Origin: JAVBMU01 sp031551755
GTDB lineage: Bacteria; Actinomycetota; Actinomycetes; Actinomycetales; Cellulomonadaceae
DNA: 21,752 nucleotides
Direction: 5' to 3'
NCBI GenBank assembly: GCA_031551755.1
Contig: JAVBNE010000015.1
Location: 1-21,752, forward strand
Shown: positions 8,367-14,950 of the stretch, piece by piece
Position numbering within the stretch: the first letter of the stretch is position 1
Layout of the letters: every line of letters starts with the position of its first letter
Notes under the pieces: model-generated
What the model was told of the DNA's origin: nothing
Databases searched by the model: none
The model's input: only the letters and a program-made list of their open reading frames with translations
Position numbers and translations under genes: made by a program

Positions 8367-8807
8367 GTGTACCGAGCCGATCCCTTGGACGGACCGGATG
8401 CGGCCGCGTTGCTCACGACCCCGGAGCTGGCGCCCCCTTGGATCGTCGTGGACGAGTCCCTTGTCGACATCGTTGCCGTCCGCTGGTCTGGCATGCTTCA
8501 CCGAGTCGGGCTGTCCGAGCCACAGGACATGACTGACGGCCTGGCCCTAGAGGAGCACGACGACGATGGGTGCACGAGCGCGCAGCCCGTAGGCCCGGAC
8601 ACCGTCGAGGCCTTCCGGACAAGTTTGCTTGGTCGCACCCGATCCTGGAGGCCTCGACCCTCACCACCACGCACCCGCCGACGGCGTGTCCCCCCTCAAG
8701 CCAGAAGAGCGACTTATGCCATACTTCTCGGAGAGCGCAGGGAGGAGAAACAATTTTGTCATATCCGATCTTCCATGAGCGTGGACCGCGCCACTTCCCG
8801 ATGGTGA
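8367..8807 (+). CDS. Hypothetical protein, possibly decayed, between drmC and the AlbA_2 gene
   Basis: Reading from GTG 8367 gives 146 residues. Roughly the first 90 (starting VYRADPLDGPDAAALL, then PPWIVVDESLVDIVAVRW) have ordinary protein composition. The rest turns into arginine, proline and serine runs typical of an out-of-frame read. The stop at 8805-8807 overlaps an in-frame ATG of the next gene as TGATG, which could mean coupling. However, the next gene has a better start at 8756, inside this frame. I recognise no family. A likely reading is a small accessory gene whose 3' half was lost to a frameshift near 8630. This entry also accounts for the 430 bases between drmC and the next gene. 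Confidence 0.35.
   Translation: MYRADPLDGPDAAALLTTPELAPPWIVVDESLVDIVAVRWSGMLHRVGLSEPQDMTDGLALEEHDDDGCTSAQPVGPDTVEAFRTSLLGRTRSWRPRPSPPRTRRRRVPPQARRATYAILLGERREEKQFCHIRSSMSVDRATSRW
8740..8747 (+). promoter_or_regulatory. Strong Shine-Dalgarno site selecting a TTG start
   Basis: GGGAGGAG lies eight bases before TTG 8756 and is the best ribosome site in the left half of the window. The downstream in-frame ATGs at 8801 and 8807 have nothing comparable ahead of them. This argues that translation of the AlbA_2 protein starts at the TTG, adding 15 to 17 residues before the conserved domain. Confidence 0.6.
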
Positions 8808-10402
8808 TGACCCAGCTCGAGTTCACGGAGCGTTTCCCCGCTGAGAGCGATGTCGTCGAGTTCAAGCAGGGCGTCCCCGACAAAGTGGCCGAGGCGGTCA
8901 CGGCGTTCTCCAACACTGACGGTGGTGTTGTGCTGCTGGGTGTGGACAACACGGGCCGCGCTGTCGGGATCACGACGGACGGTGAGCAGTTGGCAAAGGT
9001 GCACCGCATCGTGGGGCAAGTCCACAACCCCGGGCGTTACGAGCTGCATGAGCTTGTCGTCGGCGAACGCGGCGTGCTCGTCCTGGTGGTTCACCGGCGG
9101 CGCGAGGGGTTAGCGCAGATGCGCGACGGGCGGGTCCTTGTTCGGCGGGGAGCTATGAACACTGCGCTGATCGGTGAAGAGCTGATGAGGGTCGTTGCAT
9201 CTCGGTCGCTGACCCGGTACGAGGCGACCCCGACCAGTACCCCTTTGAGCGCTGCGGATCCTGAACTGGTCGAGCGGTTGGCGGCGGTGCATGGGTGGTC
9301 GGTAGAGAAGATAGAAGAACGGCTCGCAGAGACCGGGTTTGTCGAGCTGACCGCAGAAGGATCAATGCTCACCGTCGCAGGCGTTCTCTACCTCCTGCCA
9401 CGGCCAGCAGACGTCCTAGGCAAGGCGTATGTCGAGATCTTCCGTTACCGCAGCGAGTCCGAGGTGTACGACCGCAGATTCGATGTTGACGGCCCGGTGA
9501 ATGATCAGGTCGAACGGACAACCGAGGCGCTGATGGACGAGCTGGGATCGGATGTCGTCGTGATCGGCCTGCACCGGCATGAGCTTCCGAGGATCCCTGA
9601 GCCGGTCTTGCGAGAGGCCGTCGCGAATGCGGTCGCACACCGTACCTATGAGAATGCTGGCCAGCCCGTCCGGGTCGAGCTATGGCCAGACCGTGTCGTC
9701 ATCACTTCGCCGGGTGGGCTTCCCGAGCCGATCACCCTTGAGAACATCCGGCAGCAAAACGCCGCGCGGAACATCAACGTCATCAAGGCCCTGCGCCGGT
9801 TCCGCCTAGCGGAGGATGCGGGGCTTGGTGTCGACGTCATGCAGGACGCCATGGAAGATGCGCTTCTTGAGCCGCCGGAGTTTAGCGCCGACATCGCTCA
9901 CGTCGAGGTGATCCTGCGACTCGGCAGTACTGTGACACCCCAGGAACGCGCCTGGATAGCCGAGGTGGAGCGGCGAGGTGAGATCAAGGCACAGGACAAG
10001 CTGCTCCTGCTGCATGCGGCGCGTGGCGAGTTCCTGACGAATACCTCTGCCCGCGAGCTTCTCGGTGTTGACAGCACGCACGCTCGCGCCGCACTTCAAC
10101 GCCTGCGAAACCTCGGCTACCTCCAGCAGAGCGGCGAGCGCGGTGGGGCGTCGTACACACTGGCGAGAGAGCTCGGACCTACGACTGGCCCAAAGCTGGC
10201 TGCTGACGAACTCGAAGCGCTCGTCCTGGAACTGGCGAGCGAGGGCCGAGTGACTAACGAGCAGGTGCGAGGACGAACCGGGCTGGAACGCAGCCGGGTG
10301 CTCGCACTGCTTTCGCGGCTCGTTGAGGCCGGGCGGTTGGAGAAGCACGGTGAGCGGCGCGGGACCTACTACACCACCGCGAAAGGCCGTCTCGGATACT
10401 GA
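8756..10402 (+). CDS. AlbA_2/Schlafen-type ATP-binding protein with C-terminal winged helices
   Basis: 548 residues from TTG 8756. The AlbA_2 (Schlafen-type) domain at about 25-135 is recognisable from ESDVVEFKQG and AFSNTDGGVVLLGVD, followed by FRYRSESEVYDRRF in the linker. A HATPase_c_4-like region follows at about 290-400 (LREAVANAVAHRTYEN, VVITSPGGLPEP, GLGVDVMQDAM). Two winged-helix segments end the protein: LLLHAARGEFLTNTSARELL with YLQQSGERGGASYTL, and LVLELASEGRVTNEQVRGRT with LEKHGERRGTYYTT. This family is usually annotated as a transcriptional regulator or ATP-dependent helicase, though no helicase motifs are visible. Relatives are frequent in defence islands, and a role in nucleic-acid sensing or control beside DISARM is an inference from position. 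The start was chosen for its strong ribosome site. Transcription is collinear with drmABC but separated by about 430 bases. Confidence 0.8.
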   Translation: MSYPIFHERGPRHFPMVMTQLEFTERFPAESDVVEFKQGVPDKVAEAVTAFSNTDGGVVLLGVDNTGRAVGITTDGEQLAKVHRIVGQVHNPGRYELHELVVGERGVLVLVVHRRREGLAQMRDGRVLVRRGAMNTALIGEELMRVVASRSLTRYEATPTSTPLSAADPELVERLAAVHGWSVEKIEERLAETGFVELTAEGSMLTVAGVLYLLPRPADVLGKAYVEIFRYRSESEVYDRRFDVDGPVNDQVERTTEALMDELGSDVVVIGLHRHELPRIPEPVLREAVANAVAHRTYENAGQPVRVELWPDRVVITSPGGLPEPITLENIRQQNAARNINVIKALRRFRLAEDAGLGVDVMQDAMEDALLEPPEFSADIAHVEVILRLGSTVTPQERAWIAEVERRGEIKAQDKLLLLHAARGEFLTNTSARELLGVDSTHARAALQRLRNLGYLQQSGERGGASYTLARELGPTTGPKLAADELEALVLELASEGRVTNEQVRGRTGLERSRVLALLSRLVEAGRLEKHGERRGTYYTTAKGRLGY

Positions 10403-10520
10403 CTCGCCACCACATCCCATCAGTTCAGGCGGCGGCACCGGGCATCGATCTCCCAACCAAACTGGCCCGACGAATGCACCGCGGTCATCCGAACGCAGTG
10501 GTCGTGAGGATGGGGAACGT

Positions 10521-10890
10521 ATGGTGACAAGGGACGACCGTTTGTGGGCGGAGCTGATCCGTCTCGGCGGCAGTATTCACCAGGACGAGAACCTGCCGCT
10601 GAGGAGCAGCGCGCCGTGGTTGCCGAGGCGGTCGAGCGTTGGGTTCGCGAAGACGAGTCGTGGCGGCCCTCGGCGGCGATGTGCCGACGGCTGTCGCGGA
10701 GCCGTTGCCCCTCGGCTGGCCGAAGGACCGGCGTGCGGCCGCAGAAGGGTTCATCCGCGCCTTGGCACAACTGCCGCAAGTACGACGTGACAACATCATC
10801 GAGAACATCGGGAAGTCCCGGCCGGACATCGCCGCCACCGTGGCCGCGGCGCTGGGCACGCTCGGCGAGGGCTCGAACGGTGACTCCTGA
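10521..10890 (+). pseudogene. Small hypothetical gene broken by two frameshifts
   Basis: Protein-like sequence runs through all three plus frames in succession. ATG 10521 starts MVTRDDRLWAELIRLGGSIHQ. Near 10590 the sense passes to a second frame (AAEEQRAVVAEAVERWVRED). Near 10665 it passes to a third (GGDVPTAVAEPLPLGWPKD, then IIENIGKSRPDIAATVAAAL), ending at the TGA 10888-10890. The pieces join into one helical protein of about 122 residues, and the frames not in use are arginine- and serine-rich. GGGG lies six bases before the ATG. I recognise no family. The alternative, three unrelated small ORFs, is less economical. Sequencing error could also cause the shifts. Confidence 0.5.
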
Positions 10891-10959
10891 GTCGGTCGCC
10901 GGCGTGCGGACACCACACGAATCAGTCCTTGGCATCGACCCTGAGGGCTGAGGGACGCC

Positions 10960-11766
10960 TCATTCGATCTCTCGCCTCCGCCGCAGCAGCTGCGTGACCA
11001 ACTGCACGACGACCACGGCCAACAGGATCGAGAACGCTACGTTCGACCAAAACGGCGTGAGCAGTTGCGCACCCAACACGCCGATCGGGGAGCAGAGGCA
11101 GGCGACGAGACCGACCGTCGCGGCCGCGCGCAGGTCGACGTTTCGGCGCCGGATGTTCGCGACCGTCCCGGACAGGGACCCGGGGATCATCATCAGCAGA
11201 GAGGTTCCTTTGGCCACCAGGTCGCTCGCGCCGAAGAAGATCATCAGGACCGGCACGATCATGATGCCGCCCCCCACCCCGAGGACCCCCGACAGGACGC
11301 CGACGAGGACGCCGACACCGATGAGCGCGATGCCGGAGGCGACACCGATCGACATCTGCGCGTCGCGCTCCGGCACCACGACCCACAGGCTTGTTGAGGC
11401 AGCGATTAGGAAGAAGGTGAAGATCCACCGCAAGGTGGTGATCGGCAGCCGGGACAGCAAGTAGCTGCCGATCTGCGCGCCGCCGATGACGCCCACGGCG
11501 AGCAGCGCTCCCGCCACCCAATCGACCTTTCCTGCGCTCGCGTAGGTGACGGCACCGACGATCGCCGTCGGCAAGATGGCGGCGACCGAGATCCCCGCGG
11601 CGCGCCGCTGATCGACACCCAGGGCGAGCACCAGCAGCGGGACGATCACGACCCCGCCGCCCACCCCGAAGAGTCCCGAAAGCAGGCCGCCGACGGCGCC
11701 GATCCCGGCATAGGCCAGGACGGTGGCGTTGGACCCGAAGCGGGGTTCCGATGGTGATTGATCCAT
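10960..11766 (-). CDS. TauE/SafE-family sulfite/organosulfonate exporter-like permease
   Basis: A 268-residue membrane protein with about eight hydrophobic segments. Two internally repeated glycine-rich signatures, GGLLSGLFGVGGGVVIVPLL near residue 25 and GVLSGVLGVGGGIMIVPVLM near residue 155, are diagnostic of the TauE/SafE (DUF81) family. Members move sulfite, sulfoacetate, other organic acids or sulfur compounds across the cytoplasmic membrane; the substrate cannot be read from sequence. It is encoded opposite to the flanking plus-strand genes and begins directly beside the stop of a decayed toxin frame (stop at 11767-11769), so it may share a transcript with the antitoxin region upstream. 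No clear ribosome site precedes ATG 11766. The length is normal and the protein looks intact. Confidence 0.9.
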   Translation of the reverse strand: MDQSPSEPRFGSNATVLAYAGIGAVGGLLSGLFGVGGGVVIVPLLVLALGVDQRRAAGISVAAILPTAIVGAVTYASAGKVDWVAGALLAVGVIGGAQIGSYLLSRLPITTLRWIFTFFLIAASTSLWVVVPERDAQMSIGVASGIALIGVGVLVGVLSGVLGVGGGIMIVPVLMIFFGASDLVAKGTSLLMMIPGSLSGTVANIRRRNVDLRAAATVGLVACLCSPIGVLGAQLLTPFWSNVAFSILLAVVVVQLVTQLLRRRREIE

Positions 11767-11769
11767 CTA

Positions 11770-12032
11770 TTCGGTGTCGTTTCGCCCAGGTTCTTCCCGC
11801 TCTGTGTTCCTCAGCTCGGGGAACCGACGAAGATAGGCGTCTCGCCGTTCGCTGTGGGCCGCCGGTTCATCCGCGGCAGGACCAACTACCGGCGCCGCAG
11901 CGATATAGGTCTCCCGGTCGAGAGGCGAGAGGACTCGGCTTGGGTCCGCTTGCCTGGAAGGTTTCGCAGCACGGTCGAGCCCGGGTAGACATAGGGATCG
12001 ACAAAAGCCTCGTCCCTGTCATTACTCGTCAT
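11770..12032 (-). pseudogene. Truncated Fic (VbhT/FicT-type) toxin remnant
   Basis: From ATG at 12032 the minus strand reads 48 residues to a stop at 11886-11888. Residues 12-24, DPYVYPGSTVLRN, match the conserved N-terminus of class I Fic toxins (DPYxYPGTxVLxNKxGI). The next residues (RTQAESSRLSTGR) are weaker, and the catalytic HPFxxGNGR segment is absent. Between 11885 and 11767 a different frame gives RRDAYLRRFPELRNTERE, which may be another scrap. Intact toxins of this type have about 200 residues, so the enzyme (an AMP-transferase in the family) is lost. The start overlaps the antitoxin stop by ATGA, the classical arrangement of antitoxin-toxin pairs, which supports the assignment strongly. 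Confidence 0.65.
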
Positions 12033-12238
12033 AGGGCCTTGTGCTTTGCGAGGAGGTCCTCGACGGTGACACTGCCTTCAATGTGGGCGCGGGCATCAGC
12101 GAGGAAGTCGTTGTCGGGGTAGAGGCCCTCCACTGCCCAGGAGGCCATCGTGTCGATGCTCAGGCTTCGCCGGGCTTCTCGATCCTGCTGGTCTCGCGTC
12201 GAGCCCTGTACGTGAGCATTCAAGGCGATGACCTCCAT
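12029..12238 (-). CDS. VbhA-family antitoxin (orphaned partner of a Fic toxin)
   Basis: A 69-residue protein. The sequence around residues 24-45 (RSLSIDTMASWAVEGLYP) and the following ARAHIEGSVTVEDLLAK match the VbhA antitoxin pattern (SxxxExLxP...GEI..DEL). The SIDTMASWAVEG segment corresponds to the inhibitory helix that, in class I Fic modules, places a Glu into the ATP-binding site of the toxin; here the Glu is in AVEGLYP. It is full length and intact, while its toxin partner immediately downstream is truncated. A 5-bp inverted repeat lies 14 bases upstream and could be an autoregulatory operator. Start ATG 12238 has a purine-rich stretch (GCAGGG) ahead. Family confident; present function uncertain, since its target is gone locally. 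Confidence 0.8.
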   Translation of the reverse strand: MEVIALNAHVQGSTRDQQDREARRSLSIDTMASWAVEGLYPDNDFLADARAHIEGSVTVEDLLAKHKAL

Positions 12239-12251
12239 CCCTGCATGGTTC

Positions 12252-12267
12252 GATAGGAGATTCTATC
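12252..12267 (-). promoter_or_regulatory. Possible operator before the antitoxin gene
   Basis: GATAG and CTATC form an inverted repeat with a 6-base spacer, located 14-29 bases upstream of the antitoxin start. Antitoxin-toxin operons are commonly autoregulated at such sites. The arms are short, so chance is possible. Confidence 0.25.
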
Positions 12268-12545
12268 TTCGAGTCGTCTCCGTCGCCCCCTGTTCACGCA
12301 TGATTGCAGCATGGCATCGAGACCCGAGACGATCCGCCGGTAGGTTGCGTCGATGTCGCGCGGGTCCTTGAACCCCTCACGGAGTTCCGGCGAGACGTAG
12401 CCGTGCCCTGGGCCCACCAGTCGCCGGACCGTCTCGGGCTGCTCGGCGGCAGCGATCACGCAGGCGGTGGCCCCGACGCCTGGCGACCGAGCCGCGAACT
12501 GCCGACGCCGAGGCCAGTGCCGCCGGTGAGCGAGAACGCCCGCTG
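12268..12545 (-). pseudogene. Decayed minus-strand ORF, possibly an alpha/beta-hydrolase fragment
   Basis: The minus strand holds protein-like sequence in two frames: AFSLTGGTGLGVGSSRLG near 12520-12465 in one, then GATACVIAAAEQPETVRRLV continuing to DIDATYRRIVSGLDAML near 12475-12310 in another. The second run has the feel of the helix and strand after the nucleophile elbow of an alpha/beta hydrolase (GG.A...A...P..V.RLV), but the nucleophile itself is not visible. There is no good start and no intact domain. I therefore treat it as a remnant, with family assignment tentative. Confidence 0.3.
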
Positions 12546-12554
12546 ACCTCGGCA

Positions 12555-12583
12555 TTTGCACCCCATCAGAAATCATATATGAT
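12555..12583 (+). promoter_or_regulatory. Sigma70-type promoter of the homoprotocatechuate operon
   Basis: TTTGCA at 12555-12560 and TATGAT at 12578-12583 are separated by exactly 17 bases. Transcription would start near 12590. This is the only well-spaced promoter before the operon and lies in a local AT-rich patch. The message would carry a leader of about 30 bases to the ATG at 12619. Confidence 0.55.
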
Positions 12584-12584
12584 T
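12571..12584. promoter_or_regulatory. Perfect 14-bp palindrome overlapping the -10 box (probable GntR/FCD operator)
   Basis: AATCATATATGATT is identical to its reverse complement and covers the TATGAT -10 hexamer. FCD-subfamily GntR repressors bind short AT-rich palindromes of about this size. The GntR gene is the second gene of the operon that starts here, so repression relieved by a pathway intermediate is a reasonable inference. Confidence 0.6.
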
Positions 12585-12618
12585 ACGGATGTCAGTCCAT
12601 CAGGCCAGTGAGGTCCCC

Positions 12619-14181
12619 ATGACAGCAGCGCAGCAGCTTCCGGTCGAGCGGCCAGGCAAGATCGTCGCCGTCCACCTGAGCTATGCCTCACGCGCCGCAC
12701 AGCGCGGACGGACCCCTGCCCACCCGTCCTACTTCTTCAAGCCCGCCTCATCCTTGGCGAGCTCCGGCGGCACCGTCGAGCGCCCGGCAGGCACGGAACT
12801 GCTGGCCTTCGAGGGCGAGGTCGCCCTGGTCATCGGCACCGCCGCCCGGAACATCGAACCCGCCGACGCCTGGCTGCACGTCGCGGCCGTCACCGCCGCG
12901 AATGACCTCGGCGTCTACGAGCTGCGCGCACCCGATAAAGGCTCGAACGTCCGCTCGAAGGGCCGCGACGGCTACACGCCCCTCGGCCCCGCCCTGATCC
13001 AGGCGGCCGACGTCGACCCCGACGCCCTCCGGGTCCGGACCTGGGTGAACGGCACCCTGGTCCAGGACGACTCCACCGCCAAACTGCTCTTTCCACTGGC
13101 CGAGATCATCGCCGACCTCTCCCAGCACATGACCCTCGAACCGGGTGACCTCATCCTCACCGGCACACCCGCCGGATCGTCCGTGATCAACCCGGGCGAC
13201 GTCGTCGAGGTCGAGGTGGACGCACCCACCTGTCCCGGGGCGCCGACCTCGGGCCGGCTGATCACCACCGTCACCCAGGGCAGCATCGGTTTCGCGGACT
13301 ACGGCGACAAACCGGCAACCGACGACATCCAGCGGGCCGAGGCTTGGGGGAGCCGGGAGGCAGCCGGGCTGGCCCCGGACCCAGCCACCCAGGTTCCTGA
13401 CGCCGCGGCGCTCGCGACCGCCCAGCCCGCCACCCTCGCCCAGCCCCCCACGACCCAGCCCGGCGCCTCCGGTGACACCACTCCGGTGTTGACCGACGAA
13501 CTGCGCACCATGCTCAACTCCGTCGCCGTCGCCACCATCTCCGCCCAACTGCGTAAGCGAGGGTTCAATGAGGTGTCCGTCGACCGTGTCCACCCGCTCG
13601 CACCGGGAACCCGCGTCGTCGGACAGGCCCGGACTTTGCGCTTCGTGCCCTACCGGCCGGATCTGTTCAAGACCCACGGAGGCGGCTACAACGCGCAGAA
13701 GCGTGCCTTCGACTCCCTCGGCCCGGGCGATGTCCTCGTGGTCGAGGCCCGGGGACTGGATACGACCGGCACCGTCGGCGACATCCTCGCCCTGCGGGCC
13801 AAGGTCCTCGGGGCGGCCGGCGTCGTGACCGACGGCGGTGTGCGGGATGCGCGGGCCGTCGCGGACCTTGGCCTGCCCACCTTTGCCCAGGGCGTGCACC
13901 CGGCGGTGCTGGGTCGTCGCCACATCCCCTGGGAGACCGATGTCACGGTGGCGTGCGGCGGTGCCTGCGTGCAACCGGGAGACGTCATCGTCGGGGATGA
14001 CGACGGCGTGGTCGTCATCCCGCCCACTTTGGTTGCTGAGGTCGCGTACGGTTCAGTGGAGCAGGAATGCGAGGAGTCCTTCATCGCTGAACGTGTCGCG
14101 GAAGGCCACCCCGTGGACGGCCTGTATCCCATGAACGCCGAGTGGAAGGCGAGGTATGCCGCATGGCGAGCGAATCGATGA
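12619..14181 (+). CDS. Fumarylacetoacetate hydrolase-domain / RraA-like domain fusion (probable homoprotocatechuate-pathway decarboxylase-isomerase)
   Basis: 520 residues in two enzyme domains. Residues 1-232 are an FAH-type domain of the HpaG/HpcE group, with the acidic metal ligands in EGEVALVIG (Glu65, Glu67) and TAANDLG (Asp96), the segment SKGRDGYTPLGPALI and the closing LTGTPAGSS. Residues 235-290 are an Ala/Pro/Thr-rich linker. Residues 290-520 are RraA-like, with VGDILALRAK (Gly387, Asp388) and VTDGGVRDARAV (Arg409, Asp410), the residues used by HMG aldolases and oxaloacetate decarboxylases of that fold. HpaG enzymes decarboxylate and isomerise the ring-cleavage product in 4-hydroxyphenylacetate breakdown. 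In the enterobacterial enzyme both halves are FAH domains; here one half is RraA-like. Start 12619 is preferred over ATG 12589 because GTGAGG lies five bases ahead, and 12589 falls at the predicted transcription start. It overlaps the regulator gene. Exact division of labour is inferred. Confidence 0.85.
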   Translation: MTAAQQLPVERPGKIVAVHLSYASRAAQRGRTPAHPSYFFKPASSLASSGGTVERPAGTELLAFEGEVALVIGTAARNIEPADAWLHVAAVTAANDLGVYELRAPDKGSNVRSKGRDGYTPLGPALIQAADVDPDALRVRTWVNGTLVQDDSTAKLLFPLAEIIADLSQHMTLEPGDLILTGTPAGSSVINPGDVVEVEVDAPTCPGAPTSGRLITTVTQGSIGFADYGDKPATDDIQRAEAWGSREAAGLAPDPATQVPDAAALATAQPATLAQPPTTQPGASGDTTPVLTDELRTMLNSVAVATISAQLRKRGFNEVSVDRVHPLAPGTRVVGQARTLRFVPYRPDLFKTHGGGYNAQKRAFDSLGPGDVLVVEARGLDTTGTVGDILALRAKVLGAAGVVTDGGVRDARAVADLGLPTFAQGVHPAVLGRRHIPWETDVTVACGGACVQPGDVIVGDDDGVVVIPPTLVAEVAYGSVEQECEESFIAERVAEGHPVDGLYPMNAEWKARYAAWRANR

Positions 14182-14855
14182 CGATGCCTACCGAAGCAGC
14201 TGTCGACAGTCCGCCGCAGAGTAAATCGGAGCTGGCGTACACCTGGATCAGGGACCGCATCATCCGCGGTCAGTTCACCCCGGGGTACCGCCTGGTGCTC
14301 GGCACGATCGCGAAGCAACTCGACATCAGCGCCGTTCCCGTCCGTGAGGCCGTCCGGCGGCTCGAAGCCGAAGGGCTCGTGACCTTCGAGCGCAACGTCG
14401 GTGCCCATGTGGCCATGGTCGACGAACGGCAGTACCAGTACGCGATGGAGACCCTCGCCATCGTGGAGGGGGCGGCGATCGGGCTCAGCGCGCCGTTGCT
14501 CACCGCGGAGGATATCGCGGTGGCCCGATCGGTCAACGACCGCATGCAGGCCTCCTTGACCGATTTCGATCCACACGCCTTCACTCAGCTCAACTACGAG
14601 TTCCACACCATCCTGTTCAGCAGATGCCCCAACCCCGATCTGCTCGATCTCGTCAGGCGCGGCTGGGCACGGCTGTCCCAACTGCGTGATTCCACCTTCG
14701 CGTTCGTTCCGGGTCGGTCACCACAGTCGGTGGCCGAACACGAACACATCCTGCAACTCATCGAAAGCGGCGCGGACCCGGTCGAAGTCGACCTGGCCTC
14801 GCGGCGCCACCGCACCAAGACGCTCGCCGCCTATCTCGAGAAGACGCCGGGCTAA
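14163..14855 (+). CDS. GntR-family (FCD) transcriptional regulator
   Basis: A 230-residue regulator. A GntR winged helix occupies about residues 22-85 (SELAYTWIRDRIIRG, LVLGTIAKQLDISAVPVREA, LEAEGLVTF). An all-helical FCD ligand domain (about 95-220) follows with the metal/ligand-binding pattern FHTIL and AEHEHIL. FCD regulators sense small organic acids and mostly repress catabolic operons. The gene is second in the homoprotocatechuate operon, with the start overlapping the end of the FAH/RraA gene by 19 bases. ATG 14163 was chosen because GGCGAGG sits eight bases ahead; ATG 14178 (ATGA overlap with the previous stop) is an alternative. The palindrome at the operon promoter is its likely binding site, which would make the circuit autoregulatory. 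Confidence 0.9.
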   Translation: MASESMTMPTEAAVDSPPQSKSELAYTWIRDRIIRGQFTPGYRLVLGTIAKQLDISAVPVREAVRRLEAEGLVTFERNVGAHVAMVDERQYQYAMETLAIVEGAAIGLSAPLLTAEDIAVARSVNDRMQASLTDFDPHAFTQLNYEFHTILFSRCPNPDLLDLVRRGWARLSQLRDSTFAFVPGRSPQSVAEHEHILQLIESGADPVEVDLASRRHRTKTLAAYLEKTPG

Positions 14856-14950
14856 CCCCGCCCACATCCGATAGATCTCGCAACCGACGTCGACCCGTCG
14901 GGTAGCTCAGTGCACCCTGACGCAGGTCGCGATACCGCTAAGGAGTCGCC

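Noticed and set aside
12748..13974. 408-residue minus-strand frame opposite the FAH/RraA gene
   Set aside because: Glycine- and aspartate-rich antisense shadow; the plus-strand frame has two recognisable enzyme domains.
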